The notes under the pieces: generated by a model
The model's input: only the letters and a program-made list of their open reading frames with translations
What the model was told of the DNA's origin: nothing
The model's database searches: none
From: Roseovarius sp.
GTDB taxonomy: Bacteria > Pseudomonadota > Alphaproteobacteria > Rhodobacterales > Rhodobacteraceae
Assembly: GCF_030373445.1 (NCBI RefSeq)
Contig: NZ_JAUCYU010000003.1
Span: forward strand, 248,001 to 312,000
Direction: 5' to 3'
Length of the DNA: 64,000 nucleotides
Shown here: one piece after another, positions 44,337-54,108 of the stretch
Numbering within the stretch: the stretch's first letter is position 1
How the letters are laid out: the number at the start of each line of letters is the position of its first letter
Program-made: the position numbers and the translations under genes

Positions 44337-45269
44337 TCAGAAATTCACCCGGTCGCCGCCCTTGAGCGCGAGCATCTCGCGCGCCTCGTCGGGGGTGGCG
44401 ACCTGAAGGCCGAGCCCCTCGACCAGGCGGCGCGCCTTCTCGACCTGCTGGGCATTGGTTTCCGCCAGCTTGCCGCGTTCGATCCAGATGCTGTCTTCCA
44501 GCCCGACCCGGATGTTGCCGCCCATCGAGACGGCCTGGGTGGCGATGCGGAACTGGTCCTTGCCGGCGCCGAGGACGGACCAGCGGAAGTCGTCGCCGAA
44601 CAGCCGGTCGGCGGTGCGCTTCATGTGCATCACGTCCTCGGGGTGAGTGCCGATGCCGCCGAGCAGGCCGAAGACCGACTGGATGAAGAAGGGCGGCTTC
44701 ACCAGCCCGCGATCGGCGAAATGGGCGAGGTTGTAGAGATGCGAGATGTCGTAGCATTCGAACTCGAACCGGGTGCCGTTGCCGTAGCAGGTTTCGAGCA
44801 CGTACTTGATATCCTTGAAGGAATTGCGGAAGACGAGGTCGCGGGAGTTCTCGAGATATTCGCGTTCCCAGTCGTGCTTGAATTCCTTGTACTTGGCCAG
44901 CAGCGGGAAGAAGCCGAAATTCATCGAGCCCATGTTGAGCGAGGCGACCTCGGGCTGCCAGTAGGCGGCGGGGGCGGCGCGTTCGTCGACCTTCATGTAG
45001 GGCGAGCCGCCGGTGGTGATGTTCACCACGGCACCGGTGGCCTGCTTGATGCGCGGCAGGAAGCCGGCGAAGGCCTCGACCGACTGGTCGGGCCTGCCGG
45101 TTTCGGGATCGCGGGCGTGCAGGTGGAGAATGGCGGCACCGGCCTCGGCGGCGCCGATGGCGGACTCGGCGATCTCGTCGGGGGTGATCGGCAGGTGCGG
45201 GGTCATGGTGGGGGTGTGGATGGCGCCGGTTATGGCGCACGAGATGATGACCTTGTCGGGGGTCGGCAT
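44337..45269 (-). CDS. BKACE family beta-keto acid cleavage enzyme
   Basis: The 310-residue protein belongs to the beta-keto acid cleavage family (formerly DUF849). These Zn-dependent TIM barrels react a beta-keto acid with acetyl-CoA to give acetoacetate and a new acyl-CoA. HLHAR (H49, H51) supplies zinc ligands; VVNITTGGSPYM, SLNMGSMNFG, GGIGTHPEDVMHM and GGNIRVGLEDSIWIERGKLA are conserved landmarks. An SDR gene lies 148 bases upstream on the same strand, suggesting oxidation of a 3-hydroxy acid followed by cleavage. Known substrates include dehydrocarnitine and 3-keto-5-aminohexanoate; this one is unassigned. Confidence 0.9.
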   Translation of the reverse strand: MPTPDKVIISCAITGAIHTPTMTPHLPITPDEIAESAIGAAEAGAAILHLHARDPETGRPDQSVEAFAGFLPRIKQATGAVVNITTGGSPYMKVDERAAPAAYWQPEVASLNMGSMNFGFFPLLAKYKEFKHDWEREYLENSRDLVFRNSFKDIKYVLETCYGNGTRFEFECYDISHLYNLAHFADRGLVKPPFFIQSVFGLLGGIGTHPEDVMHMKRTADRLFGDDFRWSVLGAGKDQFRIATQAVSMGGNIRVGLEDSIWIERGKLAETNAQQVEKARRLVEGLGLQVATPDEAREMLALKGGDRVNF

Positions 45270-45417
45270 GTTCAGTCTCCTCTATCCATTGTGGCGCCGG
45301 CCCCGCGGGCCGCGAACGCCGTGAATCGCCTTTCGGGCCGCGCCCGGCGGTGGGCGGATGATCCCGGATACCGCGCGGCGGCATCGAGGTCGATGGCCAT
45401 GCATGCAGCGGGGATGG

Positions 45418-46215
45418 TCATCCGAGGGTCTCGAGGTTGCCGTCGACGGGGAAGGATTGCCCCGACAGGTTCCGCCCGGCGTCGGAAATCAGGAAAGCCA
45501 CGATATCGGCCACGTCCTCGGGCGGGGTCATGCGGCGGAGCGAGATGCGCGATATGTACTCGGCCTTCATGTCGTCATGGCTCACGCCTTTCTGCGTGGC
45601 ACGGTCGGCGATGACCTTTTCCATGCGCGGCCCTTCGATGATGCCGGGCAGGATGGCGTTGACGCGGATGTCATGCGGCCCGAGCTCCTTGGCGAGGCTT
45701 TGGGTGAGGCCGATGACGCCCCACTTGGCCGAGGCATAGGGCGTGCGGAAGGCATAGCCGAAGCGGCCGGCGGAGGAGGACATGTTGACGATGGCCCCGC
45801 CGCCCGCCTGCCTGAGCAGGGGCACGGCGAAATGGGCGCAGAGGAACTGGCCCGTCAGGCAGACATCGAGGCAACGGCGCCAGTCGGCGGGGGTGATCTC
45901 CTCGACCCCGCCGGTGGGGCCGGCGATGCCGGCGTTGTTGACCAGCGCGTCGAGCCCGCCGAGCGTGTCGGCGACGTGGCGGAAGAAATCTTCCATCTGC
46001 GACTCGTCGGAGACGTCGGCGGGGATGGCCAGTTCGGCGCCCAGCTCCGATTTCGCCCGGTCGAGCGCGGCCGCGTCGACATCGCAGATGACGAGACGCG
46101 CGCCTTGCGCCTTCAGTTGCCGGGCGATGCAGAGGCCGATGCCCGCCGCCCCGGCGGTGACGACGATGCGCTGGCCGGCGATGCCGGGAAGGGTCATGGT
46201 GGCGGGGGGTGGCAC
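45418..46215 (-). CDS. short-chain dehydrogenase/reductase (3-hydroxy acid type)
   Basis: The 265-residue SDR has the cofactor loop VVTAGAAGIG (threonine-alanine in place of the usual TGG) at about 18-27, NNAG at about 92, and the catalytic Ser/Tyr/Lys in NMSSSAGRFGYAFRTPYASAKWG. GTG 46215 is the start: AGGAG stands about seven bases before it, whereas the internal ATG at 46197 lacks a ribosome site. It probably supplies the keto acid used by the BKACE protein encoded next. The TAGAAG variant in the dinucleotide loop is worth noting but occurs in some SDR members. Confidence 0.85.
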   Translation of the reverse strand: MPPPATMTLPGIAGQRIVVTAGAAGIGLCIARQLKAQGARLVICDVDAAALDRAKSELGAELAIPADVSDESQMEDFFRHVADTLGGLDALVNNAGIAGPTGGVEEITPADWRRCLDVCLTGQFLCAHFAVPLLRQAGGGAIVNMSSSAGRFGYAFRTPYASAKWGVIGLTQSLAKELGPHDIRVNAILPGIIEGPRMEKVIADRATQKGVSHDDMKAEYISRISLRRMTPPEDVADIVAFLISDAGRNLSGQSFPVDGNLETLG

Positions 46216-46494
46216 TGTGGTCTCCTGTGCTTGCGAGGGGTCGCCCCCGTGACGGTTATTGCCCCATCTGTCGGCGGGGCGCCTTGCCCCTGACGGTGCA
46301 GCTTATCGATGACCGGCCGCGCATCAACCCGCTTCTCCGGCCGGCACTGCGGCACTCTTTCGGGCGGGCCGGCCTGCGCATGTTTCTGCCGGAAGTTGCA
46401 GATTGCCATATTCCTTCCACATTCGGATGAGAGGCATGAGACAGTAACGATGACTCGCCGCACTCCGGCGGTGCCCGACAGAAATGGAGGACAC

Positions 46495-46968
46495 GTGGTT
46501 CAGTACAGCCCAGTACCGGCCTTCCTGCTTGCCGCAGCGATTGCCCTGCCGATCCAGCCTGCAATGGCGGAAACCAGCGTTTCGATAGAGGTGGTCCGGG
46601 AAGTGGAGACCGCCGAGGGCGACAGGGAGCTTCAGCCGGTCGAGACCGCCGTGCCCGGCGAGCCGCTGATCTACCGCATCGAACTTGAGAATACCGATCC
46701 GGAGCCTGCCACGTCTGTCGGGTTGTCGCTGCCGCTGGACGAAAGCCTTGCCATCGACCCCGAGTCGGTCTCGGCGGGGATGGATATCGGCGTGGTCTTC
46801 TCGGCCGATGGCGGGGAGAGTTTCGCGGCATTCTCGGAGCTGTCCGTCGAAGAGGGCGGCACCGAGCGCCAGGCGCAGGCCACCGACCTTACGCATATGC
46901 GCATCGAGATAGAAGAGATCGCCGCCGAAAGCTCGGTGGCCGTCGAATACGACGCCGTCGTCCGCTGA
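46495..46968 (+). CDS. exported DUF11-like protein, first gene of surface cluster
   Basis: The 157-residue protein starts at GTG 46495 with GGAGG at 46486-46490. It opens with a Sec signal peptide (VPAFLLAAAIALPIQPAMA, cleavage before ETSVS). The mature part is one beta-rich, very acidic domain with the DUF11-like pattern PGEPLIYRIELENTDPEPATSVGL and SLAIDPESVSAGMDIGVVF. It is predicted to be secreted or periplasmic. The gap before it (46216-46494), shared with the divergent SDR gene, shows a small CGCCG/CGGCG hairpin at 46456-46470 but no firm promoter. Four related exported-protein genes follow in the same direction. Confidence 0.75.
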   Translation: MVQYSPVPAFLLAAAIALPIQPAMAETSVSIEVVREVETAEGDRELQPVETAVPGEPLIYRIELENTDPEPATSVGLSLPLDESLAIDPESVSAGMDIGVVFSADGGESFAAFSELSVEEGGTERQAQATDLTHMRIEIEEIAAESSVAVEYDAVVR

Positions 46969-47015
46969 TACGGCCCGGCCCCGCGCCCGCCTGCAAACGA
47001 GCCCAGGAACCGAAC

Positions 47016-48047
47016 ATGCCATTCACTCACCTCGCCAGAGCGTTCGCCGCAGCGGCGCTTCTCTCCCTCACCGCCGGTGGCGCACTGGCCGCCGGCACCG
47101 AACCCGGCACCAGCGTGTCGAGCACCGTCAGCATCTCTTATTCGAGCGGCGGCACGACGATCACCCAGGACGATGCGGCCAGCGTCGAGTTCGTGGTCGA
47201 CCGGAAGGTCGACTTCAGCTTCCAGGGGCAGGATGCGGGCGGCACCGTGCTGGCCGACCAGGGCGCCGACGAGCAGGTGATGGTGTTCCGGCTGGAGAAC
47301 GAGGGCAATGACAGTTCGGGCTATGACATCGACGTGGCGAGCGCCGGGGATATCGGGCTGACCCACGACCCCGCAGGGGGTGGCGAGCCGGGGACCTACT
47401 CGGTTTATGTCGGCACCGAGTCGGAACTGGCCGCGGAGGATGCGGTCTATGACCATGACGGCACCACCACGATCGGCGACCTGCCGGCCGATGCTGTGCG
47501 CTTCGTCAAGATCGTGGCGCATGTGCCGGGCGACGTGGACGATGCGGCGACCGATACGTTCGACGTGACCGCGACGGCGCTCAACGCCGGCACCAACACC
47601 GTCACGACCGAGGTTACCGGACAGGGCCTTCAGGGCGTCGACACGATCTTCACCGATCCCGGCGAGGACGGCACGGAACAGGCGACCGAAAGCTACGTGA
47701 TCCAGGCCCCGCAACTGAGCGCCGACAAGACCGCCGCCGTGGTGTCGGAGAACCTGTCGGGCGATTTCGACTGTGGCGGGGGCGCTGCCGAAGCCGGGGC
47801 CGAGGCCGCCGTGCCGGGCGCCTGCGTCGAATACGTGATCAGCGTCAGCAACGCCGAGGAGGCCAGCACCGACGCCGTCAACGTGACCATCACAGACGAG
47901 TTGCCCGAGGGCATCACCTTTGCCGGGATCGCCGCGAATACCGGGTTCGACGCGGTCAACGAGGCCAGCGGCACGGTCACGGCCGAGCTGGCCGCCCTGC
48001 CCCCCGGCGCGACCGCGAGCGTGCGCATCCGCGCAACCGTCAACTGA
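47016..48047 (+). CDS. exported DUF11 domain protein (paralogue 1)
   Basis: A 343-residue protein with a Sec signal peptide ending TAGGALA|AGTEPG. The N-terminal half is a beta domain (SISYSSGGTTITQDDAASVEFVVDRKVDF, DPAGGGEPGTYSVYVG). The C-terminal half is a DUF11 module (ADKTAAVVSENLSGDFDCGG, VPGACVEYVISVSN, ITDELPEGITFAGI, ending PPGATASVRIRATVN). The two cysteines of the module can form a disulfide, consistent with export. It is closely similar to the next gene product along its whole length. It has no anchor motif or terminal phenylalanine, so it is likely an extracellular or periplasmic partner of the large outer-membrane protein. Confidence 0.8.
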   Translation: MPFTHLARAFAAAALLSLTAGGALAAGTEPGTSVSSTVSISYSSGGTTITQDDAASVEFVVDRKVDFSFQGQDAGGTVLADQGADEQVMVFRLENEGNDSSGYDIDVASAGDIGLTHDPAGGGEPGTYSVYVGTESELAAEDAVYDHDGTTTIGDLPADAVRFVKIVAHVPGDVDDAATDTFDVTATALNAGTNTVTTEVTGQGLQGVDTIFTDPGEDGTEQATESYVIQAPQLSADKTAAVVSENLSGDFDCGGGAAEAGAEAAVPGACVEYVISVSNAEEASTDAVNVTITDELPEGITFAGIAANTGFDAVNEASGTVTAELAALPPGATASVRIRATVN

Positions 48048-48098
48048 ACCCCGCCTGACTGAACCGCCGACCAGACCGAAGAACAGCCGGAGGACCCC

Positions 48099-49124
48099 AT
48101 GCCACGCGACACCCGCTTTCTGCTTTCGGCGGCCGCGATCCTGAGTGCCCTTGCCCAGCCCGCCCTTGCCGCCGGTGCCCCGCCGGGCGAGATCGTATCG
48201 AACAGCATGACGCTGAGCTACGACACCGGCGGCGACACGATCACGCAGGAGGAGGCCGCCGAGGCGAGCTTCACGGTGGACCAGCGGTTGTCGTTCACCT
48301 TCGCCTCGCTCGAGGATGGCGGGACGGTGAATGTCGAACCGGGCGCGGCGGCGCAGGAGATCCGGCTGATCCTGACCAACACCGGCAACGCGGCGGTGCC
48401 GTTCAACATCGATGTCGCGGCGGTGGCGGACCAGCTTGGCCTGAGCCTCGATCCGGCCGGTGGCGGCGAGGAGGGCACCTACTCGGTGTTCCTGCTGGAC
48501 GCGCCCGGCGGCACGCCGGTGGCCTATGACCCGAGCGGCGTGGTCTCGACCGGGCCGATCCCGCCGGACGGGTCGCGGATCGTGGTGATCCGGGCGACCA
48601 TCCCGCGCGCGGCCGGGGATGGCGCGCTGACCTCGTTCGAGGTGAGTGCCGCGCCGCTGACGCCAAATGGCAGCGGGGCGCAGGGCGCCGTGCGCGGACA
48701 GGGGCTGGGCGCGGTGGATATCGTCTATGCCGACGATGGCGAGGACGGCACCGTGCTGAGCGAGACGAGCTACCAGGTGCTGGCGCCGCAGCTGACGGCG
48801 GCGAAGGACGTGGTCGTGGTATCGGAGAACCGCTCGGGCGAGTTCTCCTGTTCCGGTGGCACGCCCGAGCCGGAGGCCGAGGCGTTCATCCCGGGCGCCT
48901 GCATCGAGTACACGATCACGCTGAGCAATGCGCCCGAGGCCAGCAGCCCGGCCACCTTCCTGCAGTTCAACGACACCCTGCCCGAGGGGGTGACCTTCGA
49001 CAGCGTCGCGGTCAACAACGGGTTCGACGAGCTTGACGTCGAGGGGGCGATGATCAGCGGGGCGGTGGCCACGCTGGCGCCGGGCAGCTCGGCCTTCGTG
49101 CGGATACGCGCCACCGTGGATTGA
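48099..49124 (+). CDS. exported DUF11 domain protein (paralogue 2)
   Basis: A 341-residue protein, a tandem duplicate of the preceding gene in layout: signal peptide (SALAQPALA|AGAPPG), LSYDTGGDTITQEEAAEASFTVDQRL, DPAGGGEEGTYSVFL, GQGLGAVDIVYADDGEDGT, and a C-terminal DUF11 module with FSCSGG, IPGACIEYTITLSN and FNDTLPEGVTFDSV. The proteins clearly diverge in detail, so the duplication is not recent. One base separates its stop codon from the start of the 1660-residue outer-membrane protein, suggesting fixed stoichiometry. Confidence 0.8.
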   Translation: MPRDTRFLLSAAAILSALAQPALAAGAPPGEIVSNSMTLSYDTGGDTITQEEAAEASFTVDQRLSFTFASLEDGGTVNVEPGAAAQEIRLILTNTGNAAVPFNIDVAAVADQLGLSLDPAGGGEEGTYSVFLLDAPGGTPVAYDPSGVVSTGPIPPDGSRIVVIRATIPRAAGDGALTSFEVSAAPLTPNGSGAQGAVRGQGLGAVDIVYADDGEDGTVLSETSYQVLAPQLTAAKDVVVVSENRSGEFSCSGGTPEPEAEAFIPGACIEYTITLSNAPEASSPATFLQFNDTLPEGVTFDSVAVNNGFDELDVEGAMISGAVATLAPGSSAFVRIRATVD

Positions 49125-49125
49125 C

Positions 49126-52100
49126 ATGCCGAGATGCCACGCACCGTTCCGGATAGCGGCGACGGCCCTTCTGTTGCTTGCGGGCGCCCCGCAGGCCCAG
49201 ACGCCTGAACAGACCCCGGCCGGGGGCGAGATCACCAACCGCGCGGTGATCGAGTTCGGCACGGGCGGCATTCCCCCGATCGAGGCGGTAAGCACCATCG
49301 TGGTGGTCGCGCCCGACGTGCCGGGGGAATTGTCGGCCTACCGTGTTTCGGCCGCCGAGGCCGGTGCCGTGGAGATGGAGATCGCGGCCCCGGAGTACTC
49401 CACCACCGCCCGGGCGGATGGCCCGTTCCAGCCGGTTCCGGATGCCGCCGTGCCGGGGCCGGCAGACCCGGTCAGCAGCAGGCTGGCCAGGACCGGCCGG
49501 GTGCGCGCCGGCGAGCAGGTGTTCTTCGTGCTTGACGATCCGCTGGTCAACGGCGACCCGGGCCGGCGCGACACCGCCCTGCTGGAGGTGCAGGATTCGG
49601 TGAGCGGCGATACCGAGGTGCTGCGGATCCACGAGACCGGCCCGGACACCGGTATCTTTGCCGGGGGCCTGTGCGCCTGCCCCGACCTGGGCCGGCAGGC
49701 CGACGGGCGGCTGGCGACGCGCGCGAACTCGAGGCTGATCGCGCGCTCCTCCAACGAGCGGTTTCCCGAGCGGCGGTTCGAGAACAGTGTCACGGTCGGG
49801 CCGGTCTCGCCCACCGGGCGGGTGTTCGACAGCCGCAGCGGCACGGCGCTGGACGGGGCGCGGATCACCATCGTGAATGCCGAGACCGGGGCGGTGGCGG
49901 ATGTCTATGGCGAGGACCTGGTCTCGCCCTTCCCGTCGACCGTGACCAGCGGCGGGCGGCCCAGCGACGCCTCGGGGCAGAGCTATGATTTTGCGCCGGG
50001 CGGTTACCGGTTTCCCTATGTGGAGCCCGGGCGCTACCTGTTCGTTCTGGAGCCGCCGGACGGCTACGTCGCGCCCAGCCGGCTGACGCCAGAGCAGATC
50101 GGCAACACGGTAAGCGCCGGGGCGCAGGTGACAGGGGCGTCCTACCTGGAGCCGTTCGACATCGCGCCGGGGCAGACGCTGCTGTATGACATCCCGCTCG
50201 ACGGGGCGGCGATGCTGGATCTTTCGCGGACAGGCTCGACCGACGAGGCCGAGGCGGGCGAGGCGCTGCGGTTCACGGTGACGGTGGGCGCGTCGGTGCC
50301 GGGGGACACGGAGATCGACCTGGAGGACCGTCTGCCGCAGGGGCTGAACCTGGTGCGGGGGTCGTTCCGGATCGACGGGCAGCGGGCGCCGGGGCGGCTG
50401 GACATCTCGGCGGACGGGCGGGAACTGCGGGTCGAGGACCTGACGCTGTTGCAGGGCGAGCGGCGGCGCGTCACTTACCTTGCGCGGATCACGGCCGCCG
50501 CGCCCGACCGGGGCATCCTGACCTCGCGCTCGACCGCGGCGGGGGAGGATTTCGCCACGCTCTCGGCCTCGCACCGGCTGGAGATCGTGCCGGCCTTCGA
50601 GCGGGACGAGAGCGCCGTGCTGGGCCATGTGCAGGTGGGCTGTGGCCCGCCGCGCCGGGCGGAGCGGGATCTTTCGGGCATCCGGGTGATGTTGGCCAAC
50701 GGGCGGTTTGCCGAAACGGATGCGCGCGGGCGGTTCACCTTTCGGGGGATCGTGCAGGGCACGCATGTGCTGGCGGTCGATCCGCTGACCCTGCCGCGCG
50801 GGTACGCGCCGGTTCTGTGCCGCAACAACACGCGGCGGGCGGGGTCGGCGGAATCGATCTTCGTCGAGACGCGGGAAGGGTTCGTGCGGAACGTGCGGTT
50901 CTACATCCGCGAGACCGGGATCGCCGAGCCGCCGGAGCCCGAGATCGCCATGCCGCCGGGGATCGAGGCCTATGACGCGGACTGGCTGGATGCGGCACCG
51001 CGGCGGGTGGGGATCGCCTTTCCGCCGGACAATCACCTGCCGCCGACGCGCAGCCTGTCGGCGGCGATCGTGCGGGGCAAGGGGCAGCGGACGGAGCTGA
51101 TCCTCAACGGCGAGCCGGTGCCGGAGTTGTACCGGCGCCCGGCGATTGCCGGGGCGGATGGCGAGACATTCCTGGAAATCTGGCGCGGGGCCGAGCTGAA
51201 AGGCGGGGTAAACCGGCTGCGGCTGGTGCTGAAGGATGCGAACGGCAACGTGGTGAAGGAGGAGACGCGGCGCATCCGTTTTGCCGACACGCCCGCCGGG
51301 CTTGAGGTGGTGGAGGAGATGTCGGACCTGACGACGGACGGGCGCAGCCGGCCGAGGGTGGTGTTCCGGGCGACGGATGCGGAGGGCACGCCGCTGCATC
51401 CCGGCGCGATCGTCACGGTGTCGGTCGCCCGCCCCTTCGCCTTTGCGGCCGACGAGCGGATGCATGACGCGCGGCAGGGGGCCGAGCCGATGCAGCGGAC
51501 GACCGCGACGGTGGATGCCGACGGGTATTTCCGGATGCGGCTGGCGCCGAGCCGGCGGTCGGGGCTGGCGCGGTTCGCCATCGAGGGGGCCGAGGAGCGA
51601 CCCACCGCGACGGCGCGCATCTCGGCGGCAGAGCGGCCCTGGACGGTGGTTGGGCTGGCCGAGGGGACGCTGGCGGGGGACCGGGTGGCCGATGCCATGG
51701 CCGACCCCGGCGACCGGCGAATCCTGTCCTTCGGCGACGTCGCCATCGACGGGCGGGCGGCGATCTATGCCGAGGGGGTGGTGCGCGACGACTGGCTTCT
51801 GACCCTGCGATATGACAGCGCCATCGACCCCGACGAGCGGGATTTCTTCGCCGAGGATCCCGACCGCGACTACATCGTCTATGGCGACGAGAGCCGCGAG
51901 GGCGATGCCGCCAGCAGCCGGAGCCCGCTGTACTTTCACCTCGAGCGCGAGGGGGTCGACCTGCTGTACGGCGATTTCGACACCGGGGTCGGGCGTGACC
52001 GGCTGGCCGAGTATACCCGACGCCTGACCGGCGGGCGGGCGATCTTCGAGGACGAGCGGCAGCGGCTGACGCTGTTTGCCGCCGAGACCAGCCTCGGCTT

Positions 52101-54108
52101 TGCCGAGGACCGGTTCGCCGCCGACGGCACGTCGGGGCCGTTCGACCTGCGCCGGTCGGATATCCTGCCGAACTCGGAAACCATCGTGATCGAGACCACG
52201 GCCCGGAACGACCCGTCGCGGGTGATCAACCGGGTCGAGCTGCGTCGAGGGTCGGATTACACGATCGATTACGTGGACGGGCGGATCTTCTTTTCCGCCC
52301 CGATCCTGTCGCGCACGCCGGAGCTGGACCCCAACACCATCGTCGTGACCTACGAGACCGAAACCGACCGGAGGAGCGGGTTCATCTTGGGCGGGCGGTA
52401 CGACGTGCGGGTGAACGACCGGCTGCGGGCGGGGCTGACGCTGGTGCACGAGGATGACATTGCCGATACCGATGGGGCGGGCCGGCTGGTGGGGGTCGAT
52501 GCCGAGTACCGGGTGAGCGATACACTGACTTTCGGGGCCGAGGTGGCGATGTCGCAGCAGGACGCGTCGAACGTGCTGGAGGCCGGGCGCGAGGCCCATG
52601 CCGCCGAGGTGACGCTGCGCTATGACGACGGGGCAAGCGTGGTCGATGCCTATGTCCGCACGGAAAGCACCGGCTTCGGGATCGAGAATATCGTCGAGGG
52701 GCCGCAGACGATCAACAGCGCCGGGCTGACCGCCAGCGTGGTGCTGGCCGACCGCAGCGAGGTGAACGAGGACGGCGAGACCCGGACCGATATCCTGCGT
52801 TTCGAGGCGAGCGCGCGGACCGAGCACAATGTCGACACGCGCGAGACGCTGACGCTGGCCGAGGGGCTGGTGCTGCGGGAGGAGAACCGGCGGACGCGTG
52901 GCATCGGGCTGCGCTTTGCCGAGCGGCGGAACGCGCCGGATGGTCCGGACGGGCGGGTGCTGAAAGCCATTGGCCGGGCGACATACGAGAGCGAGGACGG
53001 ACGGTTCCAGATGGCGGTGGGACAGGAGGTGAGCCTGTGGGAGGAAGGCGGGCTGGCCGAGGCGGACCGGGGCACGCTGACGCTGCATTACGACGTGACG
53101 GACAGGCTTTCGCTGTGGGGCACGAACGAGGTGGCGCTGGGGCGGGATTTCCGGGTGGATATCCTTGCCGCGGGCGCCGATTACGAGGTCTGGGAGGGCG
53201 CGGTACTGACGGGCGGGCTGGTCAACGCCATGACCCGTAGGAACGCGCAGACGGTGGGGCATCTGGGCCTCCGGCAGGATCTGGACATGAGCGAATATGC
53301 CACCGCCTATCTCGGCGTCGAGGCGCAGGATTCGCTGGCCGGCAACCTCGAGGATAGCGGGCCGTTGCAGCGGGCCGGGCTGACCAACCCGCGCCTGTCG
53401 GAGGGGTTCGTGGTCTATCGCGCCGGGTTCGAGCGGGTGACGGAGGCATGGAAGGCCTCGGTCGATACAGAACTGGGCTATACCGACGAGAACGACCATT
53501 TCCGCCTTCAGGCGCGGGCGACGACGCCGCTGACCGCGAACCTGTCGATCGGGGCCTATGCGAATTTCTACCGCGCGGTGCGGGAGGACGGCACGCACGA
53601 GCTGGATCACGAGGTGCGGTTCAGCTCGGCTTGGCGGCCGGACGACCGGCCGATCGTGGTGCTGGAGCAGTTCGAGGTGATCCGCGAGCGCGACGAGATC
53701 GTCGACGAGACGCGGGTGGTCAATTCGCTGCTTTACACCGAGGAGCTTGACGAGCGGAACGAGGTGACCGCGCGGCATGGGCTGAAATATATCGAGCAGT
53801 CCTTCGACGGCGAGACGGTGACGGATTTCTTGATGTTGGTCGGTGGCGAGTACCGGCATGACCTGACCGAGAAGTTCGATATCGGCCTGCATGGCGCGGC
53901 GCTGTGGTCGGCGGAGAGCGAGACCAGCGACTTCTCGGCCGGGGTTTCGGTGGGGCTGACGCCGTTCAAGAATGGCTGGCTGTCGATCGGCTACAACTTC
54001 ACCGGCTTCCGCGACGAGGATTTCAGCGAGAACGGATACACCAACGAGGGGGCGTTCGTGCAGTTCCGGTTCAAGATCGACCAGGAGAATTTCAATGAGA
54101 TTTTCTGA
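49126..54108 (+). CDS. giant multidomain outer-membrane protein with DUF11 and SdrD_B-like domains
   Basis: The 1660-residue protein has a signal peptide (cleavage near PQAQ|TPEQ). Beta-rich domains follow: a carboxypeptidase-regulatory-like segment around 230-320, a DUF11 domain near 365-450 (RTGSTDEAEAGEALRFTVTV, DLEDRLPQGLNLVRGS), and an SdrD_B/Cna-B-like repeat near 500-570 (SGIRVMLANGRFAETDARGRFTFRGI). From about 850 on, many alternating, aromatic-ended strands (LRYDSAIDPDERDFFAED, VTYETETDRRSGFILGGRYDVRV, LGYTDENDHFRLQARA) finish with NEIF. A C-terminal phenylalanine is the outer-membrane insertion signal, so this part is probably a large barrel. No TonB plug is evident. I suggest an exporter or surface scaffold for the co-encoded DUF11 proteins; function unproven. 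Confidence 0.78.
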   Translation: MPRCHAPFRIAATALLLLAGAPQAQTPEQTPAGGEITNRAVIEFGTGGIPPIEAVSTIVVVAPDVPGELSAYRVSAAEAGAVEMEIAAPEYSTTARADGPFQPVPDAAVPGPADPVSSRLARTGRVRAGEQVFFVLDDPLVNGDPGRRDTALLEVQDSVSGDTEVLRIHETGPDTGIFAGGLCACPDLGRQADGRLATRANSRLIARSSNERFPERRFENSVTVGPVSPTGRVFDSRSGTALDGARITIVNAETGAVADVYGEDLVSPFPSTVTSGGRPSDASGQSYDFAPGGYRFPYVEPGRYLFVLEPPDGYVAPSRLTPEQIGNTVSAGAQVTGASYLEPFDIAPGQTLLYDIPLDGAAMLDLSRTGSTDEAEAGEALRFTVTVGASVPGDTEIDLEDRLPQGLNLVRGSFRIDGQRAPGRLDISADGRELRVEDLTLLQGERRRVTYLARITAAAPDRGILTSRSTAAGEDFATLSASHRLEIVPAFERDESAVLGHVQVGCGPPRRAERDLSGIRVMLANGRFAETDARGRFTFRGIVQGTHVLAVDPLTLPRGYAPVLCRNNTRRAGSAESIFVETREGFVRNVRFYIRETGIAEPPEPEIAMPPGIEAYDADWLDAAPRRVGIAFPPDNHLPPTRSLSAAIVRGKGQRTELILNGEPVPELYRRPAIAGADGETFLEIWRGAELKGGVNRLRLVLKDANGNVVKEETRRIRFADTPAGLEVVEEMSDLTTDGRSRPRVVFRATDAEGTPLHPGAIVTVSVARPFAFAADERMHDARQGAEPMQRTTATVDADGYFRMRLAPSRRSGLARFAIEGAEERPTATARISAAERPWTVVGLAEGTLAGDRVADAMADPGDRRILSFGDVAIDGRAAIYAEGVVRDDWLLTLRYDSAIDPDERDFFAEDPDRDYIVYGDESREGDAASSRSPLYFHLEREGVDLLYGDFDTGVGRDRLAEYTRRLTGGRAIFEDERQRLTLFAAETSLGFAEDRFAADGTSGPFDLRRSDILPNSETIVIETTARNDPSRVINRVELRRGSDYTIDYVDGRIFFSAPILSRTPELDPNTIVVTYETETDRRSGFILGGRYDVRVNDRLRAGLTLVHEDDIADTDGAGRLVGVDAEYRVSDTLTFGAEVAMSQQDASNVLEAGREAHAAEVTLRYDDGASVVDAYVRTESTGFGIENIVEGPQTINSAGLTASVVLADRSEVNEDGETRTDILRFEASARTEHNVDTRETLTLAEGLVLREENRRTRGIGLRFAERRNAPDGPDGRVLKAIGRATYESEDGRFQMAVGQEVSLWEEGGLAEADRGTLTLHYDVTDRLSLWGTNEVALGRDFRVDILAAGADYEVWEGAVLTGGLVNAMTRRNAQTVGHLGLRQDLDMSEYATAYLGVEAQDSLAGNLEDSGPLQRAGLTNPRLSEGFVVYRAGFERVTEAWKASVDTELGYTDENDHFRLQARATTPLTANLSIGAYANFYRAVREDGTHELDHEVRFSSAWRPDDRPIVVLEQFEVIRERDEIVDETRVVNSLLYTEELDERNEVTARHGLKYIEQSFDGETVTDFLMLVGGEYRHDLTEKFDIGLHGAALWSAESETSDFSAGVSVGLTPFKNGWLSIGYNFTGFRDEDFSENGYTNEGAFVQFRFKIDQENFNEIF

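Noticed and set aside
46216..46494. Searched the gap before the DUF11 cluster for a riboswitch or small gene.
   Set aside because: Only a weak 5-bp hairpin was found; short open frames there lack ribosome sites and codon bias.
46671..49298. An 875-codon minus-strand frame opposite the DUF11 genes.
   Set aside because: It lacks recognisable motifs and overlaps three plus-strand genes with signal peptides and ribosome sites.
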